From positions 186,001-250,000 of the forward strand of contig JAUIHT010000004.1 in assembly GCA_030432235.1 (NCBI GenBank): a stretch of 64,000 bases of DNA. The letters run 5' to 3'. How positions within the stretch are numbered: position 1 is the first letter of the stretch; each line of letters opens with the position of its first letter. Shown here piece after piece: positions 34,443 through 43,037 of this stretch. The notes beneath the pieces are model-generated. The model was not told where the DNA came from and ran no database searches. It saw nothing but the letters and a program-made list of their open reading frames with translations. The translations under genes were made by a program, and so were the position numbers. This stretch comes from Verrucomicrobiia bacterium (GTDB taxonomy: Bacteria > Verrucomicrobiota > Verrucomicrobiia > Opitutales > Cerasicoccaceae).

Positions 34443-36323
34443 ATGGTAAATCTGCTCAATGACTCCCCTTCAACGGACGAACTACGTCGAATACTAGAAG
34501 GATGCCCATCTATCCCTCTCCTGCCCGCGCTGGGGGACTTGCGCTGGAAAAAGCTCCTGAACAATCCTGTCATGCGGCTTTCGCTCACCACGTTACTGGA
34601 GCGTGCACAGGGCGGTGTCAGCCAACCACTCCCCGAACTGACAGACGAGCTCTATTGTGACTTCGCCCGAACAGGCCAGAGACGGCCCTTCGAGGCCCTG
34701 TATTTCAAGCGTCGCCAGATGCTTGGACACGCCGGATTCGGCCTCGTCTACGAACCGGGAAACACGGGCTTTCGCCGTTCTTTTTTGGCAAAATTAGAGG
34801 GCATTGCCACGGAGGAGTCATGGGCGCTTCCTTCGACGGTGAACAATCCGACGGGGCGAGACCCGATGCGACTCGATTTGTTTTCGGCGGAAACAGCCAA
34901 CATGATGGGGTTCTGTCTGAATCTTTTTGACGAAATCATACCGACCGCTTTGCAAGAGCAGATCCGGCAGCGCTTACAGGCCCAGATATTCAATAACTAC
35001 TTGGAGAACGCCGAGAGCATGAATTGGCCGCGCCTCACAAGCAACTGGAATGCAGTCTGCCATCAGGGAATTCTGGGTGCGGCTCTGGCTGTTCTTGATG
35101 ACACCGAGCTACTGGCATGTTTACTGAAAGCCGCATCGCACTACCTGCCCTATTTTCTCAAAGGCTATGGCGAAGATGGCGGCTGTCAGGAGGGGCCGAG
35201 CTACTGGGAGTACGGCTTTGGCTGGTTTGCCATGCTCAATGAGCAAATCGAAGCCCGCACTCGAGGTCAGTTATCACTCTTCAGCAACGATCAAAAAACG
35301 TGGCGTATTGCCGAATACGGCCCGGCGGCTTGCCTGAAAAACCATTATTTGGTGAGCTTCTCGGATTCGTCCATGCAGGCCCTTGTCAGGCCACATCTTT
35401 TCAGCTATCTGGAACGACGTCTGAATGAACTTACGTGTCGACGACAAGCCCTTGAGAGTTACCGCTACCTGGCCGAAAATGGCATAGATTTGGAGGGCAA
35501 TCACGCCGATCTGCCAAACCTCCTGCTTCAATTTTATTACGCACCCAACGACCTGGGAGCCGAGGTCAAATCCGAGTTGAAGCCCGACCATTACTATCCG
35601 GACATGCAGGTATGGATCGTAAGAGGCCGTGACCAAGCTGGGAACGTTTGGGAGCTTGCAGCCAAATGCGGGCACAACGAAGAACATCATAACCACAACG
35701 ACGTAGGAAGCTTTCTGCTGAACATCAACGGCGTGCCCATGCTCATCGATATTGGCGCGCAGGAGTACACCCGCTCCTACTTCCCTCTCGATACCCGCTA
35801 CCAGCACTTTGCGCCGCGAACCTTGAGCCATTCCCTACCAATCGTAAACCGCCAAGAGCAGGCACACGGCAGAGAATACTCAGGCTCGGTACTCGAAAGC
35901 CGCATCAATCAGGACGAGATCACCTTTGCCCTCGACTTCGCTGGAGCCTATCCAGAATCCGCCGCCTGCCGAAGCCTGAAACGTCGAATCACGTTGGAAA
36001 AGCACCACGGTTTCCTGGTGCTCGAAGACAGCTTTGCGTTCCATGGCCACGGAACATTCGAATCCGCCTTTGCAACAGACGACGCCAAGATTAGTATCCA
36101 ATCTCAGCAGCAAGCTATCATTGAGAAGCAAGGCTTACGCATGAAGCTCACCTGTGGGCCGGAAGTAGAATGGGACCGCGTCGAAAGCTGGCCCTACCGC
36201 AAACGCCCTGGTCAGGAGCTGGATTCTATCAACCTAGACAAACGCATCAAGCGGCTGGTGCTTGTGCCCATAGAACCCCAGCAAGAGATTGGCTATCAAA
36301 TCCGTTTGGAACTTCTTGGATAG
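34443..36323 (+). CDS. heparinase II/III-family protein, cytoplasmic
   Basis: A 626-residue protein with the two-domain layout of heparinase II/III-type lyases. The alpha/alpha-toroid part contains LTSNWNAVCHQGILGAALAV (Asn201, Asn203, His207) and GEDGGCQEGPSYWEYG with Glu250 and Tyr254, the position of the catalytic Tyr in this superfamily. The beta-sandwich part begins near residue 400 and has CGHNEEHHNHNDVGSFLL, the conserved His/Asn cluster, then VPMLIDIGAQEYT. No signal peptide is visible, so it would act on internalised uronate-containing oligosaccharide. It converges with the GH130 gene of the eight-gene operon, with a 26-bp gap. Substrate and PL family number are not assignable here. 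Confidence 0.87.
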   Translation: MVNLLNDSPSTDELRRILEGCPSIPLLPALGDLRWKKLLNNPVMRLSLTTLLERAQGGVSQPLPELTDELYCDFARTGQRRPFEALYFKRRQMLGHAGFGLVYEPGNTGFRRSFLAKLEGIATEESWALPSTVNNPTGRDPMRLDLFSAETANMMGFCLNLFDEIIPTALQEQIRQRLQAQIFNNYLENAESMNWPRLTSNWNAVCHQGILGAALAVLDDTELLACLLKAASHYLPYFLKGYGEDGGCQEGPSYWEYGFGWFAMLNEQIEARTRGQLSLFSNDQKTWRIAEYGPAACLKNHYLVSFSDSSMQALVRPHLFSYLERRLNELTCRRQALESYRYLAENGIDLEGNHADLPNLLLQFYYAPNDLGAEVKSELKPDHYYPDMQVWIVRGRDQAGNVWELAAKCGHNEEHHNHNDVGSFLLNINGVPMLIDIGAQEYTRSYFPLDTRYQHFAPRTLSHSLPIVNRQEQAHGREYSGSVLESRINQDEITFALDFAGAYPESAACRSLKRRITLEKHHGFLVLEDSFAFHGHGTFESAFATDDAKISIQSQQQAIIEKQGLRMKLTCGPEVEWDRVESWPYRKRPGQELDSINLDKRIKRLVLVPIEPQQEIGYQIRLELLG

Positions 36324-36349
36324 TCAAACTCCTCCAAACGACTCCCGGA

Positions 36350-37354
36350 TCACAATGGCTTGATCGTTGCCAATAATTCATCGAGCTCCGCGGTAAGCAA
36401 ACCAACACAAGTATCCGCGGCGCCATAGTAGATTTTCACCGACGAATCCTCCTCCAGAATCATACCGCAGGGGAAAATTACGCTACCACGAAAGCCGTGA
36501 ACTTCGTGCTCTAATTCCGGACGAATAAGAGGCTCTGGGGCGATTCCGATAACCTCGGTCGGGTCGTCCAGATCAAGCAGGATAAGCCCTGCGTAGTAGA
36601 TTTTATTCCAGCCCGGATGCCAGGCGCTTAGCTCATGCTCTGTTTTTTCCACTGCATGGATTGTGCAAAGCCAGCCTTTATCAGTACGAATGGGCGGAGC
36701 CGCCGGGCCGATTTTACAGTTACTGTACGGTACTTCTTCACTTCCGAGAAGTAATCGCGTATTACCCCAGTAGCGTAAATCTTTTGAGCGGGAGACCCAT
36801 ATTTCGAATGCCTCGCTTTTACCCCGCCCATAAATAGGAAAAGGTCTTTCCAGCCGTATGTATTCCCCTTCGATTTTCTCTGGAAACAGAACCATATTCC
36901 GGTTGTCGGGTGTGGAAATAGACAGCGCTTCAAAGTCCTTCAAATCTGTGCTGCGCGCAATTGCCCCGCAGACCCCATGTTGTGTGTCCATGGCGAAACA
37001 AAAAATATAGTCTCCTTCGTCAGTAAGCATCATGCGAGGATCGTAAATTCGCTTAATTTCCTGGGGCATGAAGCGCGCCGGAAAAAGATGAGCCCATTGC
37101 TCGCGTATCATTTCGGGATCCAATATAGGCTCAGGTTCAGCCGTCCAATGGATTCCATCTTTGCTTCGGGCCAAGCCAATGTTGGTGCCGTCAAATCGGG
37201 CCGTTCCCTCCTGGTGACCGTAGTCGTTACGAAAAACCATGAGATACTCCCCCTGGCTTTTGACCACGCCGGGATTGAAAACGCAGGGACGATACTTGTC
37301 CGCGTTAAAAGGAAATGCTTCAGCCGTAAAAACTGGTTTAGGGTATTTATTCAC
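36350..37354 (-). CDS. GH130-family glycoside phosphorylase/hydrolase
   Basis: A 334-residue protein of usual GH130 length starting at GTG 37354. The five-bladed propeller motifs are present: VFNPGVVKSQGEYLMVFRND, GIHWTAEPEPIL, RIYDPRMM, NMVLFPEKIEGEYIRLERPF, SNCKIGPAAPPIRTDKGWL and VKIYYGAADTCVGLL. Known members are mannoside phosphorylases or beta-mannosidases acting inside or outside the cell; no signal peptide is seen here. It is the last gene of the eight-gene minus-strand operon and overlaps the lactonase-like gene by eight bases, which ties it to the redox steps encoded before it. A mannose-containing or related disaccharide is the likely substrate by family; the epimer is uncertain. 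Confidence 0.88.
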   Translation of the reverse strand: MNKYPKPVFTAEAFPFNADKYRPCVFNPGVVKSQGEYLMVFRNDYGHQEGTARFDGTNIGLARSKDGIHWTAEPEPILDPEMIREQWAHLFPARFMPQEIKRIYDPRMMLTDEGDYIFCFAMDTQHGVCGAIARSTDLKDFEALSISTPDNRNMVLFPEKIEGEYIRLERPFPIYGRGKSEAFEIWVSRSKDLRYWGNTRLLLGSEEVPYSNCKIGPAAPPIRTDKGWLCTIHAVEKTEHELSAWHPGWNKIYYAGLILLDLDDPTEVIGIAPEPLIRPELEHEVHGFRGSVIFPCGMILEEDSSVKIYYGAADTCVGLLTAELDELLATIKPL

Positions 37355-38123
37355 AAGTACTTTTTTTGAGGTGAGTTACGAGACAGTCGTTGCCTTCCGG
37401 ACGAAAGGTTTCTTGGGAATATTGAGCATGTCCGTTGCTGCATACTTCCGGGGCGTGCCCGTAGATGACGCGGACTCCGCGCTGCTGCATCGCGATAATA
37501 TTTTCGAAGGTTTCCAAGGCAGAGGTACGGTCGAAAGCAGAGGCAGGGAGAGAGCGTTGCTCCAAGGCAACACGGGTATAGGCGGCGTCGGCAGCCAACA
37601 GCATTTCCTCCCCGGAAACAACACTCAGCAGCAGGGACTGATGGCCAGGGCTATGACCCGGCGTGGAAAGAGCACGCAAACGCCCGTCACCGAATAGATC
37701 GCAATCACCGTCGAGAAACTGCCAGCGGACGGAATGCCGCTCAACAAACACCTCAACTCCCGGCTGGCGCAACTCCTCGCGCTGCAGATAGCAGGGAACA
37801 TCGCTGAGAGCCTCAAAGCCACCGGCATGATCAGAATGAAGATGAGACAACACGACATGAGTTACATCCGTCGGCTTCAGGCCCAGTGACGCCAGTTGCT
37901 CGACGACGTAATCTCCCTCAGTCATGACAGGGATATAGTCACCTCTGGCCGATGCGTGAATAGCTGAGCGCGCATAACCGGTATCAAAAAGGACCCGATT
38001 CCCTCTATGTTCGATGAGAAAGAAAGGGACTGGCACCTCGAAGGGCTCATCGTCTGCCGGGCCGCCCTCAATCAGGTGCCTCATTGTGCGTATGGTGCCG
38101 CCCTGGAGCAAATATAGTTTCAC
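37347..38123 (-). CDS. MBL-fold hydrolase, lactonase-like
   Basis: A 258-residue metallo-beta-lactamase-fold protein from GTG 38123. The zinc motif is SHLHSDH (His94, His96, Asp98, His99), followed by TPGHSPGHQSLLL, LLAADAAY and VIYGHAPE, which supply the remaining metal ligands. The pattern is that of the N-acyl-homoserine/gamma-butyrolactone lactonase (AttM/AiiA-like) group. Its GTGA start overlaps the stop of the quinone-oxidoreductase-like gene, and its end overlaps the GH130 gene. In an operon rich in sugar dehydrogenases a sugar lactone is a more likely substrate than a quorum signal (inference). Confidence 0.85.
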   Translation of the reverse strand: MKLYLLQGGTIRTMRHLIEGGPADDEPFEVPVPFFLIEHRGNRVLFDTGYARSAIHASARGDYIPVMTEGDYVVEQLASLGLKPTDVTHVVLSHLHSDHAGGFEALSDVPCYLQREELRQPGVEVFVERHSVRWQFLDGDCDLFGDGRLRALSTPGHSPGHQSLLLSVVSGEEMLLAADAAYTRVALEQRSLPASAFDRTSALETFENIIAMQQRGVRVIYGHAPEVCSNGHAQYSQETFRPEGNDCLVTHLKKSTCE

Positions 38124-39079
38124 TGTAAGCGAGTAAGGACGACTTTCCCAAGGTTCTCCTGGCGCTCCAATATGGCGTGCGCGGCTTCGGCTTCGGTCAT
38201 GGGAAGCGTGGCGTGGATAAGCACTTTGATCTCGCCGGAGGCAAGAGCCGGCCAGAACCGCTCTTCAAGCCCCTTGAGAATCTCCGCTTTCATCTCAGTG
38301 CTGCGACTGCGCAGGGTGCTGCCGATGAGCTTCACGCCCCGCTTGAAAAAATCCAACATATTCAGCTCGCTCATGGGCGAGCCCAACGTTGCGATGACGA
38401 TCCAGCGCCCGCCGCGAGCCATCGTTTCCAGGCACGGCCCCAGATTCGGACCAGCCACGCAGTCCATGGCCACATCGACCGGGTGCTTGGCCAGCACTTC
38501 GGCGATGACTTCATTTTTCCGATTGATAATCACATCGGCACCGAGTTCCTGGACGAAACGTTCTTTGTCCTCGGAACCCACTGTGGTGACGACCTTCGCA
38601 CCCAATGCCTTAGCGAGCTGGATAGCAGCCATGCCTAATCCGCTGGCGCCGGCCTGAATGAACACCGTATCGCCCTTGTCCATGCCGCCTTCGAGGCAAA
38701 GATTCAGATAAGAGGTAGCAAAAGCTTCGGGAATCGCTGCTGCCTCGGCCATGGACAAGCCCTCGGGAATCGGCAGAGCCATATCCGCAGGTACGACAAC
38801 TTTCTCGGCATAGCCTCCTCCGCCGAGCAGCGCGCAGACTTTGTCACCCACCTTCCAACGGCTATGCGCCGGTGCTTCCAGCACAATCCCGGCTACCTCC
38901 AGGCCCGGCCATTCAGGCCAGCCAGGTGGCGGTGGGTAGTTGCCCTCCCGCTGCATGAGGTCCGCGCGATTGAGCGCGGTGGCGTGTACCTCGACCAGAA
39001 TTTCGTTTTCCCTGGTCACTGGGTCGGGAACCTCCGACCAGAGCAAGTGTTTCTCGTTATCAATGATGACTGCTTTCAT
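38120..39079 (-). CDS. quinone-oxidoreductase-like MDR protein (PIG3 type)
   Basis: A 319-residue zinc-free medium-chain dehydrogenase/reductase. ATALNRADLMQREGNYPPPP and WPGLEVAGIVLE match the PIG3/QOR-like subgroup, and VFIQAGASGLGMAAIQLAKA is the NAD(P)-binding loop. Ends with VVLTRLQ as in that subgroup. It overlaps the preceding Gfo/Idh/MocA gene by one base and the following lactonase-like gene by four, so it is in the middle of the operon. Relatives reduce quinones or enones; here it may reduce an unsaturated sugar derivative (inference). Confidence 0.88.
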   Translation of the reverse strand: MKAVIIDNEKHLLWSEVPDPVTRENEILVEVHATALNRADLMQREGNYPPPPGWPEWPGLEVAGIVLEAPAHSRWKVGDKVCALLGGGGYAEKVVVPADMALPIPEGLSMAEAAAIPEAFATSYLNLCLEGGMDKGDTVFIQAGASGLGMAAIQLAKALGAKVVTTVGSEDKERFVQELGADVIINRKNEVIAEVLAKHPVDVAMDCVAGPNLGPCLETMARGGRWIVIATLGSPMSELNMLDFFKRGVKLIGSTLRSRSTEMKAEILKGLEERFWPALASGEIKVLIHATLPMTEAEAAHAILERQENLGKVVLTRLQ

Positions 39080-40245
39080 TATAAATCAGGTTCCTGGACC
39101 AGTGGGTGCCGGCGACAGGCTAATGGAAAATCGACGGTACGCCGTGACAAGTGAGCCGCGTAGATGCCTTGAATCATTTCCACCACAGTTCTGGCATTCC
39201 CGATATTCGACAGTGGTGGCCGGTCCTCCTCGATAGCCTGCATCAGGTCCCAGGCGGCGAAGCGATTGGACTCCATAAACCACCTGGCACGCGGCACATC
39301 GGACTGGCTGCAAAGCCTATAATCCAGCGGCTCGGCACCGGGGACGGTACGCCCCTCCGTTACAGGCACTTGTTCAAAGTCTGTGATCGTCTCGGGAAAA
39401 CCAGTTTGTCGGCTTATGAGCAATGGCTGGGTCCCGCCGTCGTCAAAACGCAACGAGAGCGTGCCCTTGGTTCCCATCACGCACAGGCCCATGTGAGGCG
39501 CGGATTGATTTGGCTTAAGCAAGCCACGGCGGCTCTCAAAAAGCCCGCTTACTCCGCAAGGGAACATGAAGGACGCAAACACCTCGTCGCCCAAAGCCGG
39601 CCCGACGGGCTCGACCGTTTCCTCCTTGTCTGACAAGGCAGCTCTCCGACCACCTACACTTACCCGCGCCATGACGGACTCGGGCGAGCCGAATAAAAAT
39701 ACCATCAGGTCGAGAATGTGAGTGCCGAGCACAATTAGATCTTCACCACCACCACGATGATCGCATTTGCCGCGTCCAATCGCTGATAATGGTGTCCCAA
39801 TCTCGCCAGCCTCAAGCAATTGCTTCATGTTACGGAAGGCCAAGTCATGACGCGCCGGATGCGCCATAGCGAGCTTGACGCTCGTAGCCTCTACCAGGCG
39901 AACGATCTCGTCTGCTTCCTCTAGCAGAACACTGACAGGCTTTTCACAGTAGATATGGCAACCCTTCTGCACTACTTTACGTATCTGCTCCAAGTGGTCT
40001 TCCGGATGTCGTGAAGATAGCACAACAATATCCGGCGACTCCACCTCCAGCAACGACTCTATAGATTTGTAATGACGTTTCGCCTGCGTCTGCTCCATTT
40101 TACGCACCAATTGGTCCAGGTTGGCATCGACAAGTGCAACGACCTCCACATTCGGCAGTCCGCGGAATGCGGTATGCAAGCCATGTAGCCCTAGCATCGG
40201 CTTCGAGCTGTCCTTTACAATAGCAACTTTCCAATGCCTGCTCAT
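39079..40245 (-). CDS. Gfo/Idh/MocA-family oxidoreductase
   Basis: A 388-residue protein. The N-terminal Rossmann segment is unusual: KVAIVKDSSKPMLGLHGLH replaces the common GxGxxG loop, as in a subgroup with HGLH/HGLD at this place. The family motif YCEKPVSVLLEEAD with Lys is intact. The C-terminal sheet domain has IGRGKCDHRGGGEDLIVLGT and HILDLMVFLFG. Its ATG overlaps the stop of the MDR gene at 40242 (ATGA), and related proteins exist as fusions of exactly this MDR-plus-Gfo pair, which suggests a physical or functional partnership. Substrate unknown; sugar or inositol oxidation by family. Confidence 0.87.
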   Translation of the reverse strand: MSRHWKVAIVKDSSKPMLGLHGLHTAFRGLPNVEVVALVDANLDQLVRKMEQTQAKRHYKSIESLLEVESPDIVVLSSRHPEDHLEQIRKVVQKGCHIYCEKPVSVLLEEADEIVRLVEATSVKLAMAHPARHDLAFRNMKQLLEAGEIGTPLSAIGRGKCDHRGGGEDLIVLGTHILDLMVFLFGSPESVMARVSVGGRRAALSDKEETVEPVGPALGDEVFASFMFPCGVSGLFESRRGLLKPNQSAPHMGLCVMGTKGTLSLRFDDGGTQPLLISRQTGFPETITDFEQVPVTEGRTVPGAEPLDYRLCSQSDVPRARWFMESNRFAAWDLMQAIEEDRPPLSNIGNARTVVEMIQGIYAAHLSRRTVDFPLACRRHPLVQEPDL

Positions 40246-41261
40246 GCCAGTTGCTTCCAGTCAAAGACTGCGCCGACAGGGAAATCATGATGATTCCCGG
40301 CAAGATTCTGATAAACCCCGGGCCCATCTTGAGGGGCATATACAGCCGTCAATATCTTGCTCATATCGAGTCGGCCGTCCGCCATGAAGCGCAAGAGCGC
40401 CCGGGCATCATCCTTCCATGTCCACGAGTGCGGACGCGACTCAAGCTTCGGGCGGGCGTTGGTGTGTGCCCCTATTATCTCGACGCCGGGCCGGTGAACC
40501 TGCTGGTAGTAGTCGATGGCGGTGTCCGACACGCGCGTGCAACCCAGCAAGGCAACCCGACCAAACGGCGCTGCGAAACCCAGCACCTGTTGCAAAGCAA
40601 TGGATTGACCTGTAACTTCAATCGTTGCGTTAACCCCACCACGAGTTGCTGACTTGACCTGCTCAATGTAGTCGTCCGTCGCCGGGTCAAAAGCATGATG
40701 CGCGCCGAGGGAGAGCGCAGTTTTGCGCCGAATAGCGCTCAGGTCCGACGCGATAACGGGCGAGCCACCTGCAATCCGGCATAGCGCCACCGAGAAAATG
40801 CCCAGGATGCCCAAGCCCACCACGGCCGCGCTTTCACCAACTTCCAAACGCGTCTTCCTGAGCCCATTGAGTGAGAAACCTGCAATTATAGCGAAAACTG
40901 CATGCTCCGAAGGGAGCGAATCGTCCTCAATCTTCAACAGATTACTTTCGGTGATGTTGTTATAATTGGAATGTTGACTGCCCCAGTGCGTCAGCACTCG
41001 GTCGCCGTTTTGGACGCTCCTGACATTGCTTCCAACTTCCACCACGCAGCCCACACCACTGTAACCAAGAGTTTTTGGAAAACTGCCTGGCGGATTATCT
41101 GTGAGGTTCGGGAGGTCGAGCAGGCACGCACGTTCCGTGCCCGCACTGACGGCGGAAAATTCGTTCTCCACCAGCACACGATCGCCTGACAGTGGACGCA
41201 ATTCAGACTCCAACAGTTCTGCCTTACCCGCCGCCGTAAAAGTAATTGTCTTTCGTTTCAT
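40242..41261 (-). CDS. zinc-binding-dehydrogenase-family MDR protein (bi-domain oxidoreductase type)
   Basis: About 339 residues from ATG 41261 (MKRKTITFTAAGKAELLESE); a TTG at 41282 would add seven residues. ENEFSAVSAGTERACLLDLP and TLGYSGVGCVVEVG are typical of the MDR half of bi-domain dehydrogenase/Gfo proteins, in which the structural-zinc cysteines are absent. The nucleotide loop is AAVVGLGILGIFSVALC. It is followed by a Gfo/Idh/MocA gene with an ATGA overlap and preceded by the SDR gene two bases from its longest frame. It is probably an NAD(P)-dependent sugar or polyol dehydrogenase; the substrate is not evident. Confidence 0.86.
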   Translation of the reverse strand: MKRKTITFTAAGKAELLESELRPLSGDRVLVENEFSAVSAGTERACLLDLPNLTDNPPGSFPKTLGYSGVGCVVEVGSNVRSVQNGDRVLTHWGSQHSNYNNITESNLLKIEDDSLPSEHAVFAIIAGFSLNGLRKTRLEVGESAAVVGLGILGIFSVALCRIAGGSPVIASDLSAIRRKTALSLGAHHAFDPATDDYIEQVKSATRGGVNATIEVTGQSIALQQVLGFAAPFGRVALLGCTRVSDTAIDYYQQVHRPGVEIIGAHTNARPKLESRPHSWTWKDDARALLRFMADGRLDMSKILTAVYAPQDGPGVYQNLAGNHHDFPVGAVFDWKQLA

Positions 41262-41284
41262 CTTCAAAAATATAAATGACAAAT

Positions 41285-42028
41285 TTATCTATTACCCCCG
41301 CAACTACGGGCACCATCAATCAGGTAATTACTTCCACTGATGAACGAGGCGTCATCAGAACTGAGATAGAGGATCAGTTTCACCACTTCCTCTGGTTCGG
41401 CAGCACGGCCTAAGGGTGTTTTCATCTTGGCCATTGCCGCGCGCGTCATCACTGGCCCGGGCGAAACACAGCAGGCACGGATGCCATGCGGTGCGCCGAA
41501 GAGCGCCAGAGACTTGGTCAGGCCTATCATACCGCTCTTGGCCGCACCATAAACAACGGAGCTTGCCGCCCCCGTAACACCGTCTACGGAACCCAGGTTT
41601 ATAATCACTCCGCTGTTTTGTTTCTTCATTACCGGCAAAACCGCGCGGCAAAAATATATTGGCCCGGAAAAATTTACTTCGATGCCCCAGTCGATAGCAT
41701 CAAGTGGCATTTCATCAAATCCCTCCGGGCAATTACAGACGCGATGCGGATTACCACCGGCACAGTTAACGAGGATATCGATTCGACCATATCGCTCGAG
41801 GGTACAAATCGACGCCCGCTGTACTTCCTCGTATGAACGAACATCAACCCCTAGCCCATGCGCTACGCTACCAGCCGCACAGATAGCATCCGCAGCCGCC
41901 TGAGCAGCATCCGCATTCACGTCAACGAGTACGACCTTGGCACCTTCAGCGGCGTATAATTCGGCAGCAAGGCGCCCCATTCCCGAGGCAGCGCCGGTAA
42001 CAACAGCAACTTTATCTTTAAATCTCAT
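41285..42028 (-). CDS. SDR-family oxidoreductase
   Basis: A 247-residue classical short-chain dehydrogenase. The cofactor loop is VVTGAASGMGRLAAE, NAG is present as LVNCAGGN, and the catalytic Ser146, Tyr159 and Lys163 lie in NLGSVDG and VVYGAAKSG. Asp35 after the second strand (VVLVDVN) suggests NAD preference. It ends with SGSNYLIDGA as in many sugar dehydrogenases. It sits inside the eight-gene operon between a Gfo/Idh/MocA gene (7-bp gap) and the MDR gene. Likely oxidises or reduces a sugar intermediate. Confidence 0.92.
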   Translation of the reverse strand: MRFKDKVAVVTGAASGMGRLAAELYAAEGAKVVLVDVNADAAQAAADAICAAGSVAHGLGVDVRSYEEVQRASICTLERYGRIDILVNCAGGNPHRVCNCPEGFDEMPLDAIDWGIEVNFSGPIYFCRAVLPVMKKQNSGVIINLGSVDGVTGAASSVVYGAAKSGMIGLTKSLALFGAPHGIRACCVSPGPVMTRAAMAKMKTPLGRAAEPEEVVKLILYLSSDDASFISGSNYLIDGARSCGGNR

Positions 42029-42035
42029 AGTTCAC

Positions 42036-43037
42036 CTATCCTTTATACCCACAGGCTTTTAGATGACATGTCTGCACGAGCCGCTCATGCTCGTAAGAGT
42101 AGGGATTAGAAATTTCGCCACGAACGATACGGGCAAACTCCAGCAGATGATCCTCGTAGCGGTCACGTAGTGGCGGTTGAGGTATCTCATGCAGCCCCTT
42201 TTCGAACTCCCCATAGGATTCACGCAAATTAAGAAATACACGCCCCCCCGCTTTGTTTGTCTCCAGTTCCAGTGGCTGCACAGTGAGCGTGCCTTTATCT
42301 CCACAGATTACCAAGTTACGCCGCAAGTTGCCTTCGACCTCAACAATAGTCGTGCGGAGTGAGGCCGAGCAACCACCGGGGAAGGTTAAAACCGTAAAAC
42401 CGTTATCGACCAAACCGTCGTCGCGGGTACACGACGATAAAGGAATGACTCGCTCGGGCTCACCCATAAGTTTGACGGCAATGTCGATGAGATGACAAAG
42501 AAATATGTAGGCTGCGCCTTTTTGAAACGGAATAAATCTGCTGCGAGTGTCCTCACCGTCAAAACGACTCATGGCGGCATCGATAGTGGCTATTCTACCG
42601 AGCAAGCCCTCGTGAACTGCCTTGATACAAAACTCAATCGCCGGGCTGTTGCGATACATGTAGCCCATCTGCACGGTAAGGTGACGGCGCTCTGCCTCTT
42701 CAAGCAGCTGCTCAAACGCTTTTAAGTCCTCCCCACCTGGCTTGTCCACGTGAAGATGCTTACCAGCGAGGAGACACTTCATAGCTACTTCCACAGTGGC
42801 AAGCTCCTCGACCTCGACCAGAATCGCATCGACATCGGAACGGGCCAGGAGCTCGTCGCTGCTCATCCAGTTTGCGTCCTTGTACCGAATCGAGTTCTGC
42901 GCGGCTTCCCTGCGCTTCGGGTCGTCTTCGGCCACCCCGATAATATCAAAAACATCCGGGTGCAGTTTCAGCGACGCGTACTTGTAAGCGTGCATGTGCC
43001 CGGTGCCAATTTGGCCGATCTTTATCTTTTTATTCAT
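42036..43037 (-). CDS. Gfo/Idh/MocA-family oxidoreductase
   Basis: About 333 residues from ATG 43037, chosen because it overlaps the upstream stop as ATGA; a GTG at 43046 is also in frame. The Rossmann loop is KIGQIGTGHMHAYKYASL, and the usual EKP motif appears as VDKPGGEDLKAF, with Asp for Glu but the Lys kept. The C-terminal domain carries YIFLCHLIDIAVKLMGEPE. Second gene of the operon. Family members oxidise sugars at C2, C3 or C4, or reduce ketosugars. The partner specificity is unknown. Confidence 0.88.
   Translation of the reverse strand: MNKKIKIGQIGTGHMHAYKYASLKLHPDVFDIIGVAEDDPKRREAAQNSIRYKDANWMSSDELLARSDVDAILVEVEELATVEVAMKCLLAGKHLHVDKPGGEDLKAFEQLLEEAERRHLTVQMGYMYRNSPAIEFCIKAVHEGLLGRIATIDAAMSRFDGEDTRSRFIPFQKGAAYIFLCHLIDIAVKLMGEPERVIPLSSCTRDDGLVDNGFTVLTFPGGCSASLRTTIVEVEGNLRRNLVICGDKGTLTVQPLELETNKAGGRVFLNLRESYGEFEKGLHEIPQPPLRDRYEDHLLEFARIVRGEISNPYSYEHERLVQTCHLKACGYKG

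Noticed and set aside
37347-38123. Quorum-quenching lactonase reading of the MBL protein
   Set aside because: The fold fits, but the operon is carbohydrate redox metabolism and there is no quorum-sensing gene nearby.
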